A DNA stretch of 64,000 bases from Arthrobacter sp. PGP41 (lineage in GTDB: Bacteria > Actinomycetota > Actinomycetes > Actinomycetales > Micrococcaceae): the NCBI RefSeq assembly GCF_002953935.1, contig NZ_CP026514.1, positions 4,206,238 through 4,270,237 of the forward strand, in the 5' to 3' direction. Shown here piece after piece: positions 25,678-34,818 of this stretch (positions within the stretch are counted from its first letter, which is position 1; every line of letters begins with the position of its first letter). The position numbers and the translations under genes were made by a program. Below the pieces are notes generated by a model. It had not been told where the DNA came from and searched no databases. It worked only from the letters and a program-made list of their open reading frames with translations.

Positions 25678-26871
25678 CTACCCCGCCTTGAGGGGTTTGG
25701 CTGCCCCCGCCAGGAGCAGGGCAAGCAGGATCGGCGCAAGGATGGCCAGGAGCGCCAGGTGGATGCCGGTGAGGTCGCCCAAGTATCCCAGGAGGGGGGG
25801 TCCTGCCAGGAACGAGATATAGCCAAGGGTTGATACAACGGAGACCCTGGCTGCTGCATGTTTCGGATCATCCGCCGCCGCCGACATCCCCATGGGGAAG
25901 GCCAGCGCGGCCCCAACACCCCACAATGCCGCCCCCACGGCCGCCAGCCAAACGTTTCCGGCAAGCACAAAGAGGCACAGGCCCAAGGCGGCAGCTCCCA
26001 TGCTGGCCCGCAGCACGGCAGTCCGGCCGTACTTGTCGATGACCCGGCCGCCGAGGAACCGCATGGCCGTCATCGCCAGGACAAAGAGGGCAAACATCAA
26101 GGCACCGGCGGACTCGGAGGTGCCCAGCCCGTCCACGGAGGCTTTCGCAATCCAGTCATTGCCCGCACCTTCCGTCAGTGTGGCCCCCAGGACCACCACG
26201 CCGATGAGCAGGGTCCGGCTGTCCCGCCATGCTGACGGGCCCTTGGCCGGTTTCGGTTCACCGTCCGGGGTGGACGTTGGGATGTGCGGAAGGAAGTAGC
26301 GGGGCGCGGTCAGCGTCACCAGAACCACGATGCCGGCGATGACCAGCAGGTGCAGGGGCAGGCCGATGCCGAGGTTGGAAAGGCCGGCACCGATCAGCGC
26401 GCCCACAAAGGCGCCGCCGCTGAATGCCGCGTGGAACTGGGGCATGATGGTGCGCCGCAGCTTGTGCTCGACGTCGGCGCCTTCAATGTTCTGGGACACG
26501 TCCCACAGGCCGATGGCTATGCCGAAGAAGAACAGCGCGATTGCCGTGCCGGGGACCGATGCCACGGAGAGCGACAAGGCGATGCCCACCCCTGCAAGGG
26601 CAGCCAGGAGCCCGCCAAACCGCACTGTGTTGGCGGTTCCAATCTTGCCCACCACCAGGCCCGCGGTGGGCAGTGCCAGCAGTGACCCCACGGCGGTACA
26701 CAGCAGCAGCGTGCCCATCTGCCCGGAGGTGATGGCCAGGATCTCCGTGACGGCAGGGATCCTGGCGGCCCAACTGGCGAAAACCAGGCCATTGATGCCA
26801 AAGACCACGAAGGTGGCGGCTGCGGCTGCCCTTAGTCCGGCGTCCTGCGAGGTACGGGTATTGATGGTCAT
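25678..26871 (-). CDS. MFS transporter
   Basis: A 397-residue major facilitator with twelve predicted helices. It is closest in style to the small-sugar and drug MFS group (DHA/FucP-like); the substrate is not clear. Its start overlaps the stop of the DeoR-type regulator (ATGA at 26868-26871), so the regulator and the transporter are co-expressed. A conserved loop G-L-V-V-G-K-I-G-T-A-N-T-V-R-F is seen between helices 2 and 3. Confidence 0.9.
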   Translation of the reverse strand: MTINTRTSQDAGLRAAAAATFVVFGINGLVFASWAARIPAVTEILAITSGQMGTLLLCTAVGSLLALPTAGLVVGKIGTANTVRFGGLLAALAGVGIALSLSVASVPGTAIALFFFGIAIGLWDVSQNIEGADVEHKLRRTIMPQFHAAFSGGAFVGALIGAGLSNLGIGLPLHLLVIAGIVVLVTLTAPRYFLPHIPTSTPDGEPKPAKGPSAWRDSRTLLIGVVVLGATLTEGAGNDWIAKASVDGLGTSESAGALMFALFVLAMTAMRFLGGRVIDKYGRTAVLRASMGAAALGLCLFVLAGNVWLAAVGAALWGVGAALAFPMGMSAAADDPKHAAARVSVVSTLGYISFLAGPPLLGYLGDLTGIHLALLAILAPILLALLLAGAAKPLKAG

Positions 26872-27638
26872 ACAGTCACTACTTCCAGGGAGCCTTGGTC
26901 GAGTTGTGCGCGCTCTTCGGCGCTGAATTTCTTGTCTGTCACCAGAACGTCCACCCGCTCAAGCCCGGAGACCAGCGCCCTCGCCTGCGCATCCCATTTG
27001 GATGCTGAGACGGCAACCACCACGCGCCCGGCGGATTCCAGGCCAGCCCGTTTCACTGCTGCATCATCGATATCGTGGGCCAGGATGCCGTCCTTGAGGT
27101 CCACGGCGCAGGGGGTTAGGACGGCCGTATCAAAGCGCAGGGAACGGATATTGGATTCAGCCATGGGGCCGCGGAAGCTCAGCTCGCCCGGGATCAAGCC
27201 GCCTCCGGGCAGCAGCAAGGCAGGGCGGGTGCCTGCGGCGTCGCCACCCGCGAGGACGTTGAGAGACCGGAGTGACATCGGCATGATGGTCAGTTCCCTC
27301 GCGAATAAGGCGCGGGCAACCTCCGTGGCGGTACTGCCGCTGTCCAGCCAGACATGTTCACGGTCAACCAGCAGGCCTGCCACGGCGGCTGCGATGCGTT
27401 TCTTGGAGTCCCGGTCCTCCAGCTCGCGCTGGCCGTAGCCCGGATTTTCACCCCGCCCAATGAGGCTGCGCGCTCCGCCGTGGACCCGGCGGAGAACGCC
27501 GTTCGCTGCCAGGATCTCAAGGTCACGGCGGATGGTCGCCCCCGATGCGTCACAGGCAACCGTCAGCTCCTCCACTGTTACCTCCTGGCGCCGGCGGAGC
27601 AGTTCGGCAATGGTGCGATGCCGCTCGTCCGTCTTCAT
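26868..27638 (-). CDS. DeoR/GlpR family transcriptional regulator
   Basis: Repressor of about 256 residues with an N-terminal winged helix (RHRTIAELLRRRQEVTVEEL, then the recognition helix around DASGATIRRDLEIL). A C-terminal sugar-phosphate sensor domain (DeoRC) has the conserved D-S-G-S-T motif. It probably controls the coupled MFS transporter. The start MKTDERHR (27638) is favoured by family alignment. An in-frame ATG at 27665 would add nine residues encoded inside the large inverted repeat, and neither start has a good Shine-Dalgarno, so the start is open. Confidence 0.9.
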   Translation of the reverse strand: MKTDERHRTIAELLRRRQEVTVEELTVACDASGATIRRDLEILAANGVLRRVHGGARSLIGRGENPGYGQRELEDRDSKKRIAAAVAGLLVDREHVWLDSGSTATEVARALFARELTIMPMSLRSLNVLAGGDAAGTRPALLLPGGGLIPGELSFRGPMAESNIRSLRFDTAVLTPCAVDLKDGILAHDIDDAAVKRAGLESAGRVVVAVSASKWDAQARALVSGLERVDVLVTDKKFSAEERAQLDQGSLEVVTV

Positions 27639-27672
27639 GATCAAATGATAGCAACTATTGATCATTTGATCA
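27638..27672. promoter_or_regulatory. Operator-like inverted repeat at the DeoR regulator start
   Basis: Perfect 12-base arms TGATCAAATGAT (27638-27649) and ATCATTTGATCA (27661-27672) with an 11-base interior, covering the start codon region of the regulator. The size fits a DeoR-type autoregulatory operator. Confidence 0.65.
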
Positions 27673-27675
27673 TCA

Positions 27676-27767
27676 GACGCTCTCTCACCTAATGCCGGAA
27701 ATTTCCCATCGCTCTCTCACCGGTGAGAGAGCGATGGCCCAAAAGCCGCAGGGAGTGAGAGAGCGTC
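27676..27767. repeat. Nested palindromes with GCTCTCTCAC core
   Basis: Outer arms of 13 bases (GACGCTCTCTCAC at 27676-27688 and its complement at 27755-27767) enclose a perfect, loopless 32-base palindrome (27706-27737) that has the same CGCTCTCTCAC core. The element lies between the ABC-F gene end and the DeoR regulator start. It could be a REP-like intergenic element or a strong transcription barrier. Confidence 0.75.
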
Positions 27768-27771
27768 GGGG

Positions 27772-29454
27772 TTAGCGGGCGCGCTCCACGCGTTTCTCGT
27801 CCCACACCGGTTCCGGCGATTCGTACACCTTGCCGTCGGATCCGAACACCAGGAAGCGGTCGAACGTCCGGGCGAACCAGCGGTCGTGCGTCACGGCGAG
27901 GACGGTGCCTTCGAAGTGGTCGATGGCCCGCTCCAGTGCCTCCGCGGAGTGCAGGTCCAGGTTGTCGGTAGGCTCGTCGAGGAGCAGCAGCGTTGCGCCG
28001 CTCAACTGCAGGAGCAGGATCTGGAACCGGGCCTGCTGGCCCCCGGAGAGGGACTCATACTTCTGCTCGGACTGGCCGGCAAGACCGTAGCCGTCCAGTG
28101 CCCCGGCCGCTGCCTCCCGGCCCAGGCCGGAGCGGTGCTCGTCGCCGCGGTGCAGGATTTCCAGCAGCGTCTTGCCCAGGAGGTCCGGCCGGACATGGGT
28201 CTGGGCAAAGAAGCCGGGACGGATGCGGGCTCCCAGCTTTACCGTACCCTCGTGCGGCACTTCGGCGATTTCCACGTCGGAGACGGGCAGGTGCTCGCGT
28301 TCCGGATCGGTGCCGCCTGTGGCGAGCAGCCGCAGGAAGTGCGATTTTCCTGAGCCGTTGGACCCCAGGACGCCCACCCGGTCACCGAACCACACTTCGG
28401 TGGAGAACGGCTTCATCAAGCCCGTCAGTTCCAGCGACTCGGCAACGATGGCACGCTTGGCGGTTCGTCCGCCCTTAAGCCGCATCCGGACGTTCTGCTC
28501 GATCGGCAGTGCCTCGGGCGGACCGATCTCCAGGAACTTTGCCAGGCGGGTCTGGGCCGCGTGGTACCGGTTGGCCATGTCGGAGCGGAAGGCTGCCTTG
28601 TTCTTGTACATGTTGACGAGTTCCTTGAGCTTGACGTGCTCCTCGTCCCAGCGCTTGCGCAGTTCCTCGAAACGCGCATTCCGGTCCGCCCGCGCCTCCA
28701 CGTACGAGCCGAAGCCGCCGCCGTGGATCCAGGCTCCGGCGCCGTTGATTCCCGGTTCCAGCGTGACGATGCGTCCCGCGGCGTTGTTCAGCAGTTCACG
28801 GTCGTGGCTGATGAAGAAGACCGTCTTTTTGGACTCGTTGAGTTTGTCCTCGAGCCAGCGCTTGCCGGGAACGTCCAGGTAGTTGTCCGGTTCGTCGAGC
28901 AGCAGCAGGTCGTCGGGGCCGGCGAAGAGGGCTTCAAGCACCAGGCGCTTCTGCTCGCCGCCGGAAAGGCTCGACGCCGGGCGGTGCTGCGCGCGGTCAA
29001 AGGGGAGTCCCAGCGCGGCCATGCAGACCTCGTCCCAGACGGTCTCGACGTCGTAGCCGCCCGCGTCTCCCCAGTCCACGATGGCCTGGGCGTAGCGCAT
29101 CTGGCTGGGCTCGTCGTCGTTCTCCACCATGGCGAGCTCCGCGTCGTCCACCTCCCGCGCCGCTGCGGCCAGGGCCGGCGGGGCTGCGGACACCAGGAGG
29201 TCGCGGACCGTGGAGCCGTCCCGGACCTGGCCCACGAACTGGCGCATGATGCCCATGGTCCCGGACCGTCCGATGACGCCTTCATCCGGCAGCAGGTCTC
29301 CGGCAATAATCCGGAACAGGGTGGTCTTGCCGGTGCCGTTGGGGCCGATCAGGGCAGTCTTGGTGCCGTCCGGGACCTTGAAGGTCACTCCGTTGAGCAG
29401 CTGGGTGCCGTCGGAGAGGAAGTAATCGATACCGGAAACGTCAATATGGGCCAC
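27772..29454 (-). CDS. ABC-F family ATPase
   Basis: Soluble protein of about 560 residues with two ABC cassettes and no membrane segments, the ABC-F layout. Members act on ribosomes as translation factors or antibiotic-resistance proteins. Cassette 1 has GPNGTGKTT, LSGGEQKRL and LLLLDEPDN; cassette 2 has GSNGSGKSH, LSGGQQARFQ and LLLLDEPTDN. The linker between them (about 230-310) is rich in Arg and Lys and resembles the P-site tRNA interaction motif. The GTG start at 29454 (VAHIDVSG) is chosen because GGAGG lies nine bases upstream; the ATG three codons earlier touches that GGAGG. No resistance context is visible. Confidence 0.93.
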   Translation of the reverse strand: MAHIDVSGIDYFLSDGTQLLNGVTFKVPDGTKTALIGPNGTGKTTLFRIIAGDLLPDEGVIGRSGTMGIMRQFVGQVRDGSTVRDLLVSAAPPALAAAAREVDDAELAMVENDDEPSQMRYAQAIVDWGDAGGYDVETVWDEVCMAALGLPFDRAQHRPASSLSGGEQKRLVLEALFAGPDDLLLLDEPDNYLDVPGKRWLEDKLNESKKTVFFISHDRELLNNAAGRIVTLEPGINGAGAWIHGGGFGSYVEARADRNARFEELRKRWDEEHVKLKELVNMYKNKAAFRSDMANRYHAAQTRLAKFLEIGPPEALPIEQNVRMRLKGGRTAKRAIVAESLELTGLMKPFSTEVWFGDRVGVLGSNGSGKSHFLRLLATGGTDPEREHLPVSDVEIAEVPHEGTVKLGARIRPGFFAQTHVRPDLLGKTLLEILHRGDEHRSGLGREAAAGALDGYGLAGQSEQKYESLSGGQQARFQILLLQLSGATLLLLDEPTDNLDLHSAEALERAIDHFEGTVLAVTHDRWFARTFDRFLVFGSDGKVYESPEPVWDEKRVERAR

Positions 29455-29524
29455 GCGTTCCATCCTCCCACGCGTTGCCTGCCATCGTTTTTGGCGCCGG
29501 CTGATGCCCGCAGCCCCGCGGGCA

Positions 29525-30967
29525 TCAGCCGGCCAGGAACTCCGGCCGCCGGTCACTCCACGGCCGAACGGCTTCCACAGCGCTGCCCACCCGGAAGACT
29601 GTCGCGTCATCGAACGGATGTCCCACGATCTGCACCCCCGTGGGGATTCCGCAACCGGCGGTTCCGCTGGGCACCGCGAGGACCGGGCACCGGTTGGCGA
29701 TGTTGAAGGGCGCCGTCATGTGGCCTTCCCAGTAGTGCTCCAGGTGCCTCCCCTCGCCGGTTCCGTCAAGATCGATGCCGTCCAGATAGTCGCCGTCGGC
29801 ATCGAGCGACGCCACCGCGGAGGCCGGGCAGATGAGGGCGTCGTACCCTGCCATCGCCGCGGCAAGTTCAGCCTGGATGCGGGTCTCCGCGCGCACGCCA
29901 TCGAGGTAGCGGTTTTGCTCGGCAGCCCGCCGGGCGTCTGCCATAAACCTGCGGGTGTAGGAGGCGAGCGTTTCGGCGGTGCCCTCGGTTTCGTCCTCCA
30001 TGGCCGGCCCTAGCAGGTAGCCGAAATGGGTGAATATTGTGCGGCTGATCAGCTCCGTGGTCCAGGGAAGTTCGATTTCCTCCACCACGGCTCCGGCCTC
30101 ACGCAGTGCTGACGCCACGGCGCGGGTGTTGGCTTCCACGTCCGCGGCCACCGGGTAGTTGCCCAGCCTGACACACAGTGCGATCCGCATTCCGGCGGCG
30201 GCATCCGCAGCACCCGGGGCCGAGGCCAGGTGCGGTACTCCGGCAAGTGAGGTGTGGTCGCCGGGATGCTTTCCGGCCATGACGTTGGCTAGCAGCGCGG
30301 TGTCCGCCACGGTCCGGCCCATGGGGCCGTCGCCACGGTAGTGGTCCGCGGAGAGCGGAGCCAGCCCGGGAATCCGTCCGTACGGGGCCTTGAAGCCCAC
30401 CGTTCCGGTGAACGCTGCCGGCAGCCTGGTGGAGCCGGCAATGTCCGAGGCTGTGGCCAGTGGAGCCAGCCCTGCCGCCAGCGCGGCCCCCGAACCTCCG
30501 GACGAGCCGCCCGGGGAGTACCGCAGGTTCCACGGATTCCGGGTGACGCCCCACAACGGGCTGTGGGTTACCGTGGCGCAGCTGTACTCGGGTGTAGTGG
30601 TGCGGGCATGGATGATGCCGCCGGCGTGCTTGATGCGTTCGATGACGGGATGGTCCGCCGCTGCGATGTCGCCCTTCCTGGCAAGCAGCCCCTGTGAAAG
30701 AGTGCGGCCACGGAGGCCATGCTTTTCCTTCGCGGCCACCGGGAGTCCCAGAAGCGGGGCGATGTCCCTGCCCCGGGCATAGCGGGTGGCCGCCTGCCTG
30801 GCGGCCACCCTGGCTTCGTCGAACAGCGTTTCGGTCAGGGCGTTGATGGACCCGTTGACCGCTTCCGTCCTTGCTATCAGCGCGTCGAGGAGTTCCACCG
30901 GCGAAAGCTCCCGCGTCCGGAACAGCCTCAGCGCGCTGGACGCGTCAAGGTAGTGCAGTTCCGTCAT
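29525..30967 (-). CDS. Amidase (amidase-signature family)
   Basis: A 480-residue amidase-signature hydrolase that cleaves an amide using a Ser-cisSer-Lys triad. The lysine lies in V-A-A-K-E-K-H-G, the glycine-serine core is S-P-G-G-S-S-G-G-S-G, and the nucleophile segment is D-I-A-G-S-T-R, where most relatives have D-x-G-G-S-x-R. The Gly-to-Ala change beside the nucleophile is unusual but may be tolerated. It overlaps the N-carbamoyl hydrolase gene by ATGA (30964-30967), so the two are coupled. Genomic context suggests an amide from pyrimidine or beta-amino acid catabolism. Confidence 0.93.
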   Translation of the reverse strand: MTELHYLDASSALRLFRTRELSPVELLDALIARTEAVNGSINALTETLFDEARVAARQAATRYARGRDIAPLLGLPVAAKEKHGLRGRTLSQGLLARKGDIAAADHPVIERIKHAGGIIHARTTTPEYSCATVTHSPLWGVTRNPWNLRYSPGGSSGGSGAALAAGLAPLATASDIAGSTRLPAAFTGTVGFKAPYGRIPGLAPLSADHYRGDGPMGRTVADTALLANVMAGKHPGDHTSLAGVPHLASAPGAADAAAGMRIALCVRLGNYPVAADVEANTRAVASALREAGAVVEEIELPWTTELISRTIFTHFGYLLGPAMEDETEGTAETLASYTRRFMADARRAAEQNRYLDGVRAETRIQAELAAAMAGYDALICPASAVASLDADGDYLDGIDLDGTGEGRHLEHYWEGHMTAPFNIANRCPVLAVPSGTAGCGIPTGVQIVGHPFDDATVFRVGSAVEAVRPWSDRRPEFLAG

Positions 30968-32229
30968 GCGAGGGCGGCCGCGGACGGAGCAGGCGTTTCG
31001 GCCAAGGCACCGGCGACGAGTTCGCGCGCAATCCCGGTGAGCATGTCCACCCCGGCCACCATGTCGGCGTCGGTGGTGAACTCCCGCTCGCAGTGCGAGA
31101 CGCCGTCCACGCTGGGGATGAACAGCATCACCGACGGAGCCACCGTATTCATGGCCACCGAATCGTGGCCGGCCATGGTCTGGATCCGCCGTGCGGAGAG
31201 GCCCAGGTTGGCCGCAACCTTGTCCGCCAATTCCAGTCCAGCCTCGGGAAAGCGCCGGATGGGACGGATGTCGAAGTCCTTGACGTTCACTTTGATGTCG
31301 TGCTCGCGTGCCAGCACGTCGATGTCCTTCAGGAGCTTGGCCCGGGCTGCCTTGACGATGTCCGGATCGCCCGAACGCAGGTCCGCCACCAGATGCACCC
31401 GCCGGGCCACCACGATGGGTGAGTTCGGCTCCAGGGTCAGCTGGCCCACCGACGAGACGATCGCCTCGTCCGCGAAGTCCTTGGTGACATCGTGCACCAT
31501 CAGGATGATCTTGGAGGCGGCCACCAACGCGTCGTGCCGGTCGGCCATGGCCGTGGCACCGGTGTGCGACTGTTCTCCCAGTACTTCGATGTCCAGCTTC
31601 TGGGTGTACCAGCTGCTGTCCACCAAGCCGATGTTGATGCCTTCCCGTTCCAGGATGCGGCCCTGTTCGATGTGGATTTCGGCGTAGCCGGCGGCATCAG
31701 GGGCCTCGGCCGTGCCGAGGTACCCGATGCCTGCCAGGGCCTCGCGGACGGTGGTCCCCTGCAGGTCCCCTACTGCCAGCATCTTTTCCCGGTCCAGCAG
31801 CCCCGCGTACACGGAACTGCCCATGATGCTCGGTGCGAAGCGCCCGCCTTCTTCGTTGAACCAGTTCACCACCGCCAGGTTGAACTGCGGCAGCTCCGCT
31901 CCCTCAGCAACCTCCGCATCCAGCCGGCGTGCCGCGTGCAGCGCGGCAATCACGCCGTAGGCGCCGTCGAAGCGGCCTCCCAGCGGCTGGCTGTCCAGGT
32001 GGGAACCGATAATGATGTACGGCGCCCCGGGCACCCACTCCAGCAGCCCGAACATATTGCCGATTCCGTCCACCCGGAGTTCCCACCCGGCGTCCTGCAC
32101 CCAGGCGGCGAACCACTCGCGGGTGAGCGCGTCCTCGGCGGTTGCCGCCTGGCGGTCCACGCCGTTGTTCGCCGTGGCGCCGATGGTGGCCACATGATGG
32201 AAATCGGACAGGAAAGCTGCTGAATTCAT
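30964..32229 (-). CDS. M20-type N-carbamoyl/ureido amidohydrolase
   Basis: A 421-residue zinc-dependent hydrolase of the allantoate amidohydrolase / N-carbamoyl-L-amino-acid hydrolase / beta-ureidopropionase group. Metal-ligand segments are IIGSHLDSQPLGGRFDGAYG, FNEEGGRF and EIHIEQG. The lid domain lies between about 205 and 320. It is coupled to the amidase downstream and lies 45 bases upstream of it in transcription after the MHS transporter. Beta-ureidopropionase activity (N-carbamoyl-beta-alanine to beta-alanine) is the reading that best fits the neighbours, but the allantoate and carbamoylase alternatives cannot be excluded from sequence alone. Confidence 0.9.
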   Translation of the reverse strand: MNSAAFLSDFHHVATIGATANNGVDRQAATAEDALTREWFAAWVQDAGWELRVDGIGNMFGLLEWVPGAPYIIIGSHLDSQPLGGRFDGAYGVIAALHAARRLDAEVAEGAELPQFNLAVVNWFNEEGGRFAPSIMGSSVYAGLLDREKMLAVGDLQGTTVREALAGIGYLGTAEAPDAAGYAEIHIEQGRILEREGINIGLVDSSWYTQKLDIEVLGEQSHTGATAMADRHDALVAASKIILMVHDVTKDFADEAIVSSVGQLTLEPNSPIVVARRVHLVADLRSGDPDIVKAARAKLLKDIDVLAREHDIKVNVKDFDIRPIRRFPEAGLELADKVAANLGLSARRIQTMAGHDSVAMNTVAPSVMLFIPSVDGVSHCEREFTTDADMVAGVDMLTGIARELVAGALAETPAPSAAALA

Positions 32230-32274
32230 GGGAAAGTCCTTTGTATATTGCTGTGGGAGGAAGGCGTGGGGCTT

Positions 32275-33651
32275 CTAGCCCATCCGGCCGCGCGTCTCCG
32301 GCACCTTGGTGAACAGCACCAGGAGGAGTACGACGGCGGCCGCGGCGGCCATGTAAAAGCCCGGCGCGTGCGGTACTCCGCTGCCTCCCACCAGGGCGGT
32401 GCCGATGAACGGTGCGGTGCCGCCGAACAGCGCGTAGGCGCCGTTGTAGCTGATCGCCGCGGAGGTGAACCGGGTCTTGGTGGTGAAGATCTCCACGAAG
32501 AACGTGTAGCAGCCACCGCCGTAGATGCACAGCGCCACCACGAACAGCGACTGGCCCAGGAGCGCCAGCGGCAGGCTGCCGCTGGTCACCAGCATGAAGC
32601 ACGGCACGGATACCAGGGCCAGGACTGCGGAGCCGGCAATCAGCATCGGCTTGCGTCCCACCCGGTCACCAATGCGGCCGCCCAAGGGGAGCAGCACGGC
32701 GTAGAGCGCCAGCGCTGCAGCGTTGACCATCAGGGACTGTTCGCGGCTGAGCCCGCCCGACGTCTGCACGTAGGACACGAAGTAGGCAGAGAGGAAGTAG
32801 AAACCCATGGCCGTCAGGCCCATGACGAAGATGACCTGGACCATCCGCAGTTTGTTCTCCCGGAAGGCTTCGCGGACAGGGCTGAACTCCTTGGTCCGGC
32901 TGGCCTGGGCCTCGTTGAAGGCATCGCTCTCCACGGTGCGGCTCCGAATCCAGACCCCAAACAGCGCAAGCGGCAGTGCCAGCAGGAACGGAATGCGCCA
33001 GCCCCAGGCCATGAAGTCCTCGTTGGGCATGGACCTGCTGAGGATAAGGATCAGGGTCCCGGCAACTACGGAAGGCAGCGCGGTGGCGGCAATAGTGATG
33101 TTGAGCCAGAAGCCGCGGCTCTTGACGGGGGCGTGCTCGAAGACGAACGACGGCGCGCCCACGGACTCGCCGCCGGCCGAGAAGCCCTGGACGAGGCGGC
33201 AGAGCACCAGCAGCGCCGGTGCCCAGGCACCGATCTGGCCGTAGGTAGGCAGCATGCCCATGAGGGCGGTGGCCCCGCCAATGGCGACGAGGGTTATGGT
33301 GAGGACCCGGCGCCGGCCGATCCTGTCACCGAGCGCGCCGAAGAACAGGCCGCCGATGGGCCGGACCACAAAGGCGACGCCGAAAGTGGCGAAGGTGGCG
33401 AGCATAGCCGCTATCGGGTTAGTGCCGGGGAAGAACAGCTGCGAGAAAATCACCGCGGTGAGGCCGTAGAGGGTGAAGTCGTAAAACTCGATGAACTGCC
33501 CGATGCTGCCGCCGGCCAGCACGCGCTTCTGCATCTTGGTTATACCCGGGCGTGCGCTGGGGGTGCCGGGTTCAAGGACGGGAGCACCGGTTGCTGCTGC
33601 GCTCAGGACTGCTTCGGGTGCCTGCTGGGGTTGAGGGTGGATCTGAACCAC
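32275..33651 (-). CDS. MHS family MFS transporter
   Basis: A 458-residue metabolite:H+ symporter with twelve helices. The segment F-V-V-R-P-I-G-G-L-F-F-G followed by D-R-I-G-R-R-R-V-L on loop 2-3 is characteristic of the MHS group (ShiA, ProP, KgtP relatives). The start is a GTG at 33651 with AAAGGAG five bases upstream; an upstream in-frame ATG at 33672 precedes that ribosome binding site. As first gene of the run with the hydrolase and the amidase, it probably imports the substrate of these two enzymes. Confidence 0.92.
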   Translation of the reverse strand: MVQIHPQPQQAPEAVLSAAATGAPVLEPGTPSARPGITKMQKRVLAGGSIGQFIEFYDFTLYGLTAVIFSQLFFPGTNPIAAMLATFATFGVAFVVRPIGGLFFGALGDRIGRRRVLTITLVAIGGATALMGMLPTYGQIGAWAPALLVLCRLVQGFSAGGESVGAPSFVFEHAPVKSRGFWLNITIAATALPSVVAGTLILILSRSMPNEDFMAWGWRIPFLLALPLALFGVWIRSRTVESDAFNEAQASRTKEFSPVREAFRENKLRMVQVIFVMGLTAMGFYFLSAYFVSYVQTSGGLSREQSLMVNAAALALYAVLLPLGGRIGDRVGRKPMLIAGSAVLALVSVPCFMLVTSGSLPLALLGQSLFVVALCIYGGGCYTFFVEIFTTKTRFTSAAISYNGAYALFGGTAPFIGTALVGGSGVPHAPGFYMAAAAAVVLLLVLFTKVPETRGRMG

Positions 33652-33806
33652 TGAATCTCCTTTGATCAACATGGTTGTCCCGCGTTCGGAGGGGTTTGTG
33701 CACGCCGTGACCGGAAGGGCTTGACCCTTCCGGGAACCCTGCTGCGACCCGCGCTGGATCTACTGTGTGTGATCCATTCCACATCTGTCCAATTGATTGA
33801 TCTGGA

Positions 33807-34751
33807 CTACCCGATAGATTCCGTCAATGACGCTGCCGGTCCTGCCGATCCGTATACCCGGTGGCACGTTTCCTCGAATGCCAAAGTCCGGCGGGTCGGC
33901 TGCACCCCTTCGGGCCGGACCAGCATCACCTCGATGGGCGGAAAGTTGTCCGTCAGTGCCAGCACCACCACCTTCCCGCCGGAATAGGTCATGTCGTTGT
34001 TCAACCGCTGGTTGAGCATGGCGTAGCCGTGCCCCTTTGCCACAAACGACCGAACAGTCTCGTACCCCGCAAAGCGGTGCCGGACGTTCGGTACGACACC
34101 AGCCAACGCGTAGAGCTGCTCGTAGTACTCGCGGCTGTGGGGAAGGTCCAACACCACGGAGGGTTCGCCGTCGAGGTCCCTGAGCGCAATGCTCCGGTCC
34201 GGGCGCGCCGCGGCAGGGTGCGCTGCGTGCACCAGGACGTGGGGAGGAACGCGGTCCAGGACCTTGTAGGTAAAACCGCGGCCCAACCCCAGTCCGTACA
34301 TGAGCGCAACATCGCATTGGCCGTCCAGCAGGGCGCTTTGGAGGGTGGCGAGGTCGGCCTCCAGGAAAGATACTTCCACTCCAGGATGCTGCACCTCGAA
34401 GGTTTGCAGGATGGCCGGGAGCCGGAAGGGTGCCAGCGGCGCGAACACGCCCACTTTGAGTTCGCCCACCAGGCCCGCAGCAAGCCCGCGGGCAGACTCG
34501 TAGAGGGAATCGGCATGCTCCAGCAGCACTTTGATGTCCTGGGCAAGGTGCCTGCCGGAGGGTGTGAGGCGCAGCCCCCGGGTGTGCAGCCGTACGAAAA
34601 GTTGGGTGGAAAGGCTTGACTCCAACTGGGCGATCGCCGTGGACAGCGTTGATTGCGTCACCAGCAACCGTTCGGCGGCCGCCGTCATGTTTTCGAGCTC
34701 CGCAACCACCGAGAAATAGCGCAGCTGCGTGAGGGTGAATGGCTTGGCCAT
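33807..34751 (-). CDS. LysR family transcriptional regulator
   Basis: A 314-residue LysR-type regulator. The N-terminal winged helix runs F-T-L-T-Q-L-R-Y-F-S-V-V-A-E, then T-A-A-A-E-R-L-L-V-T-Q-S-T-L-S-T-A-I, followed by the linker helix. The effector domain starts near residue 90. It is upstream of and on the same strand as the MHS transporter run, so it may be an activator of that run or sit in its own unit. The start is the ATG at 34751. Confidence 0.93.
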   Translation of the reverse strand: MAKPFTLTQLRYFSVVAELENMTAAAERLLVTQSTLSTAIAQLESSLSTQLFVRLHTRGLRLTPSGRHLAQDIKVLLEHADSLYESARGLAAGLVGELKVGVFAPLAPFRLPAILQTFEVQHPGVEVSFLEADLATLQSALLDGQCDVALMYGLGLGRGFTYKVLDRVPPHVLVHAAHPAAARPDRSIALRDLDGEPSVVLDLPHSREYYEQLYALAGVVPNVRHRFAGYETVRSFVAKGHGYAMLNQRLNNDMTYSGGKVVVLALTDNFPPIEVMLVRPEGVQPTRRTLAFEETCHRVYGSAGPAASLTESIG

Positions 34752-34818
34752 CAGTTAGTATCCATATCCTGCGGCACGGGCCGCCTTTGAAGTCCGGTAG
34801 GTCCGGGATGACATGTGT

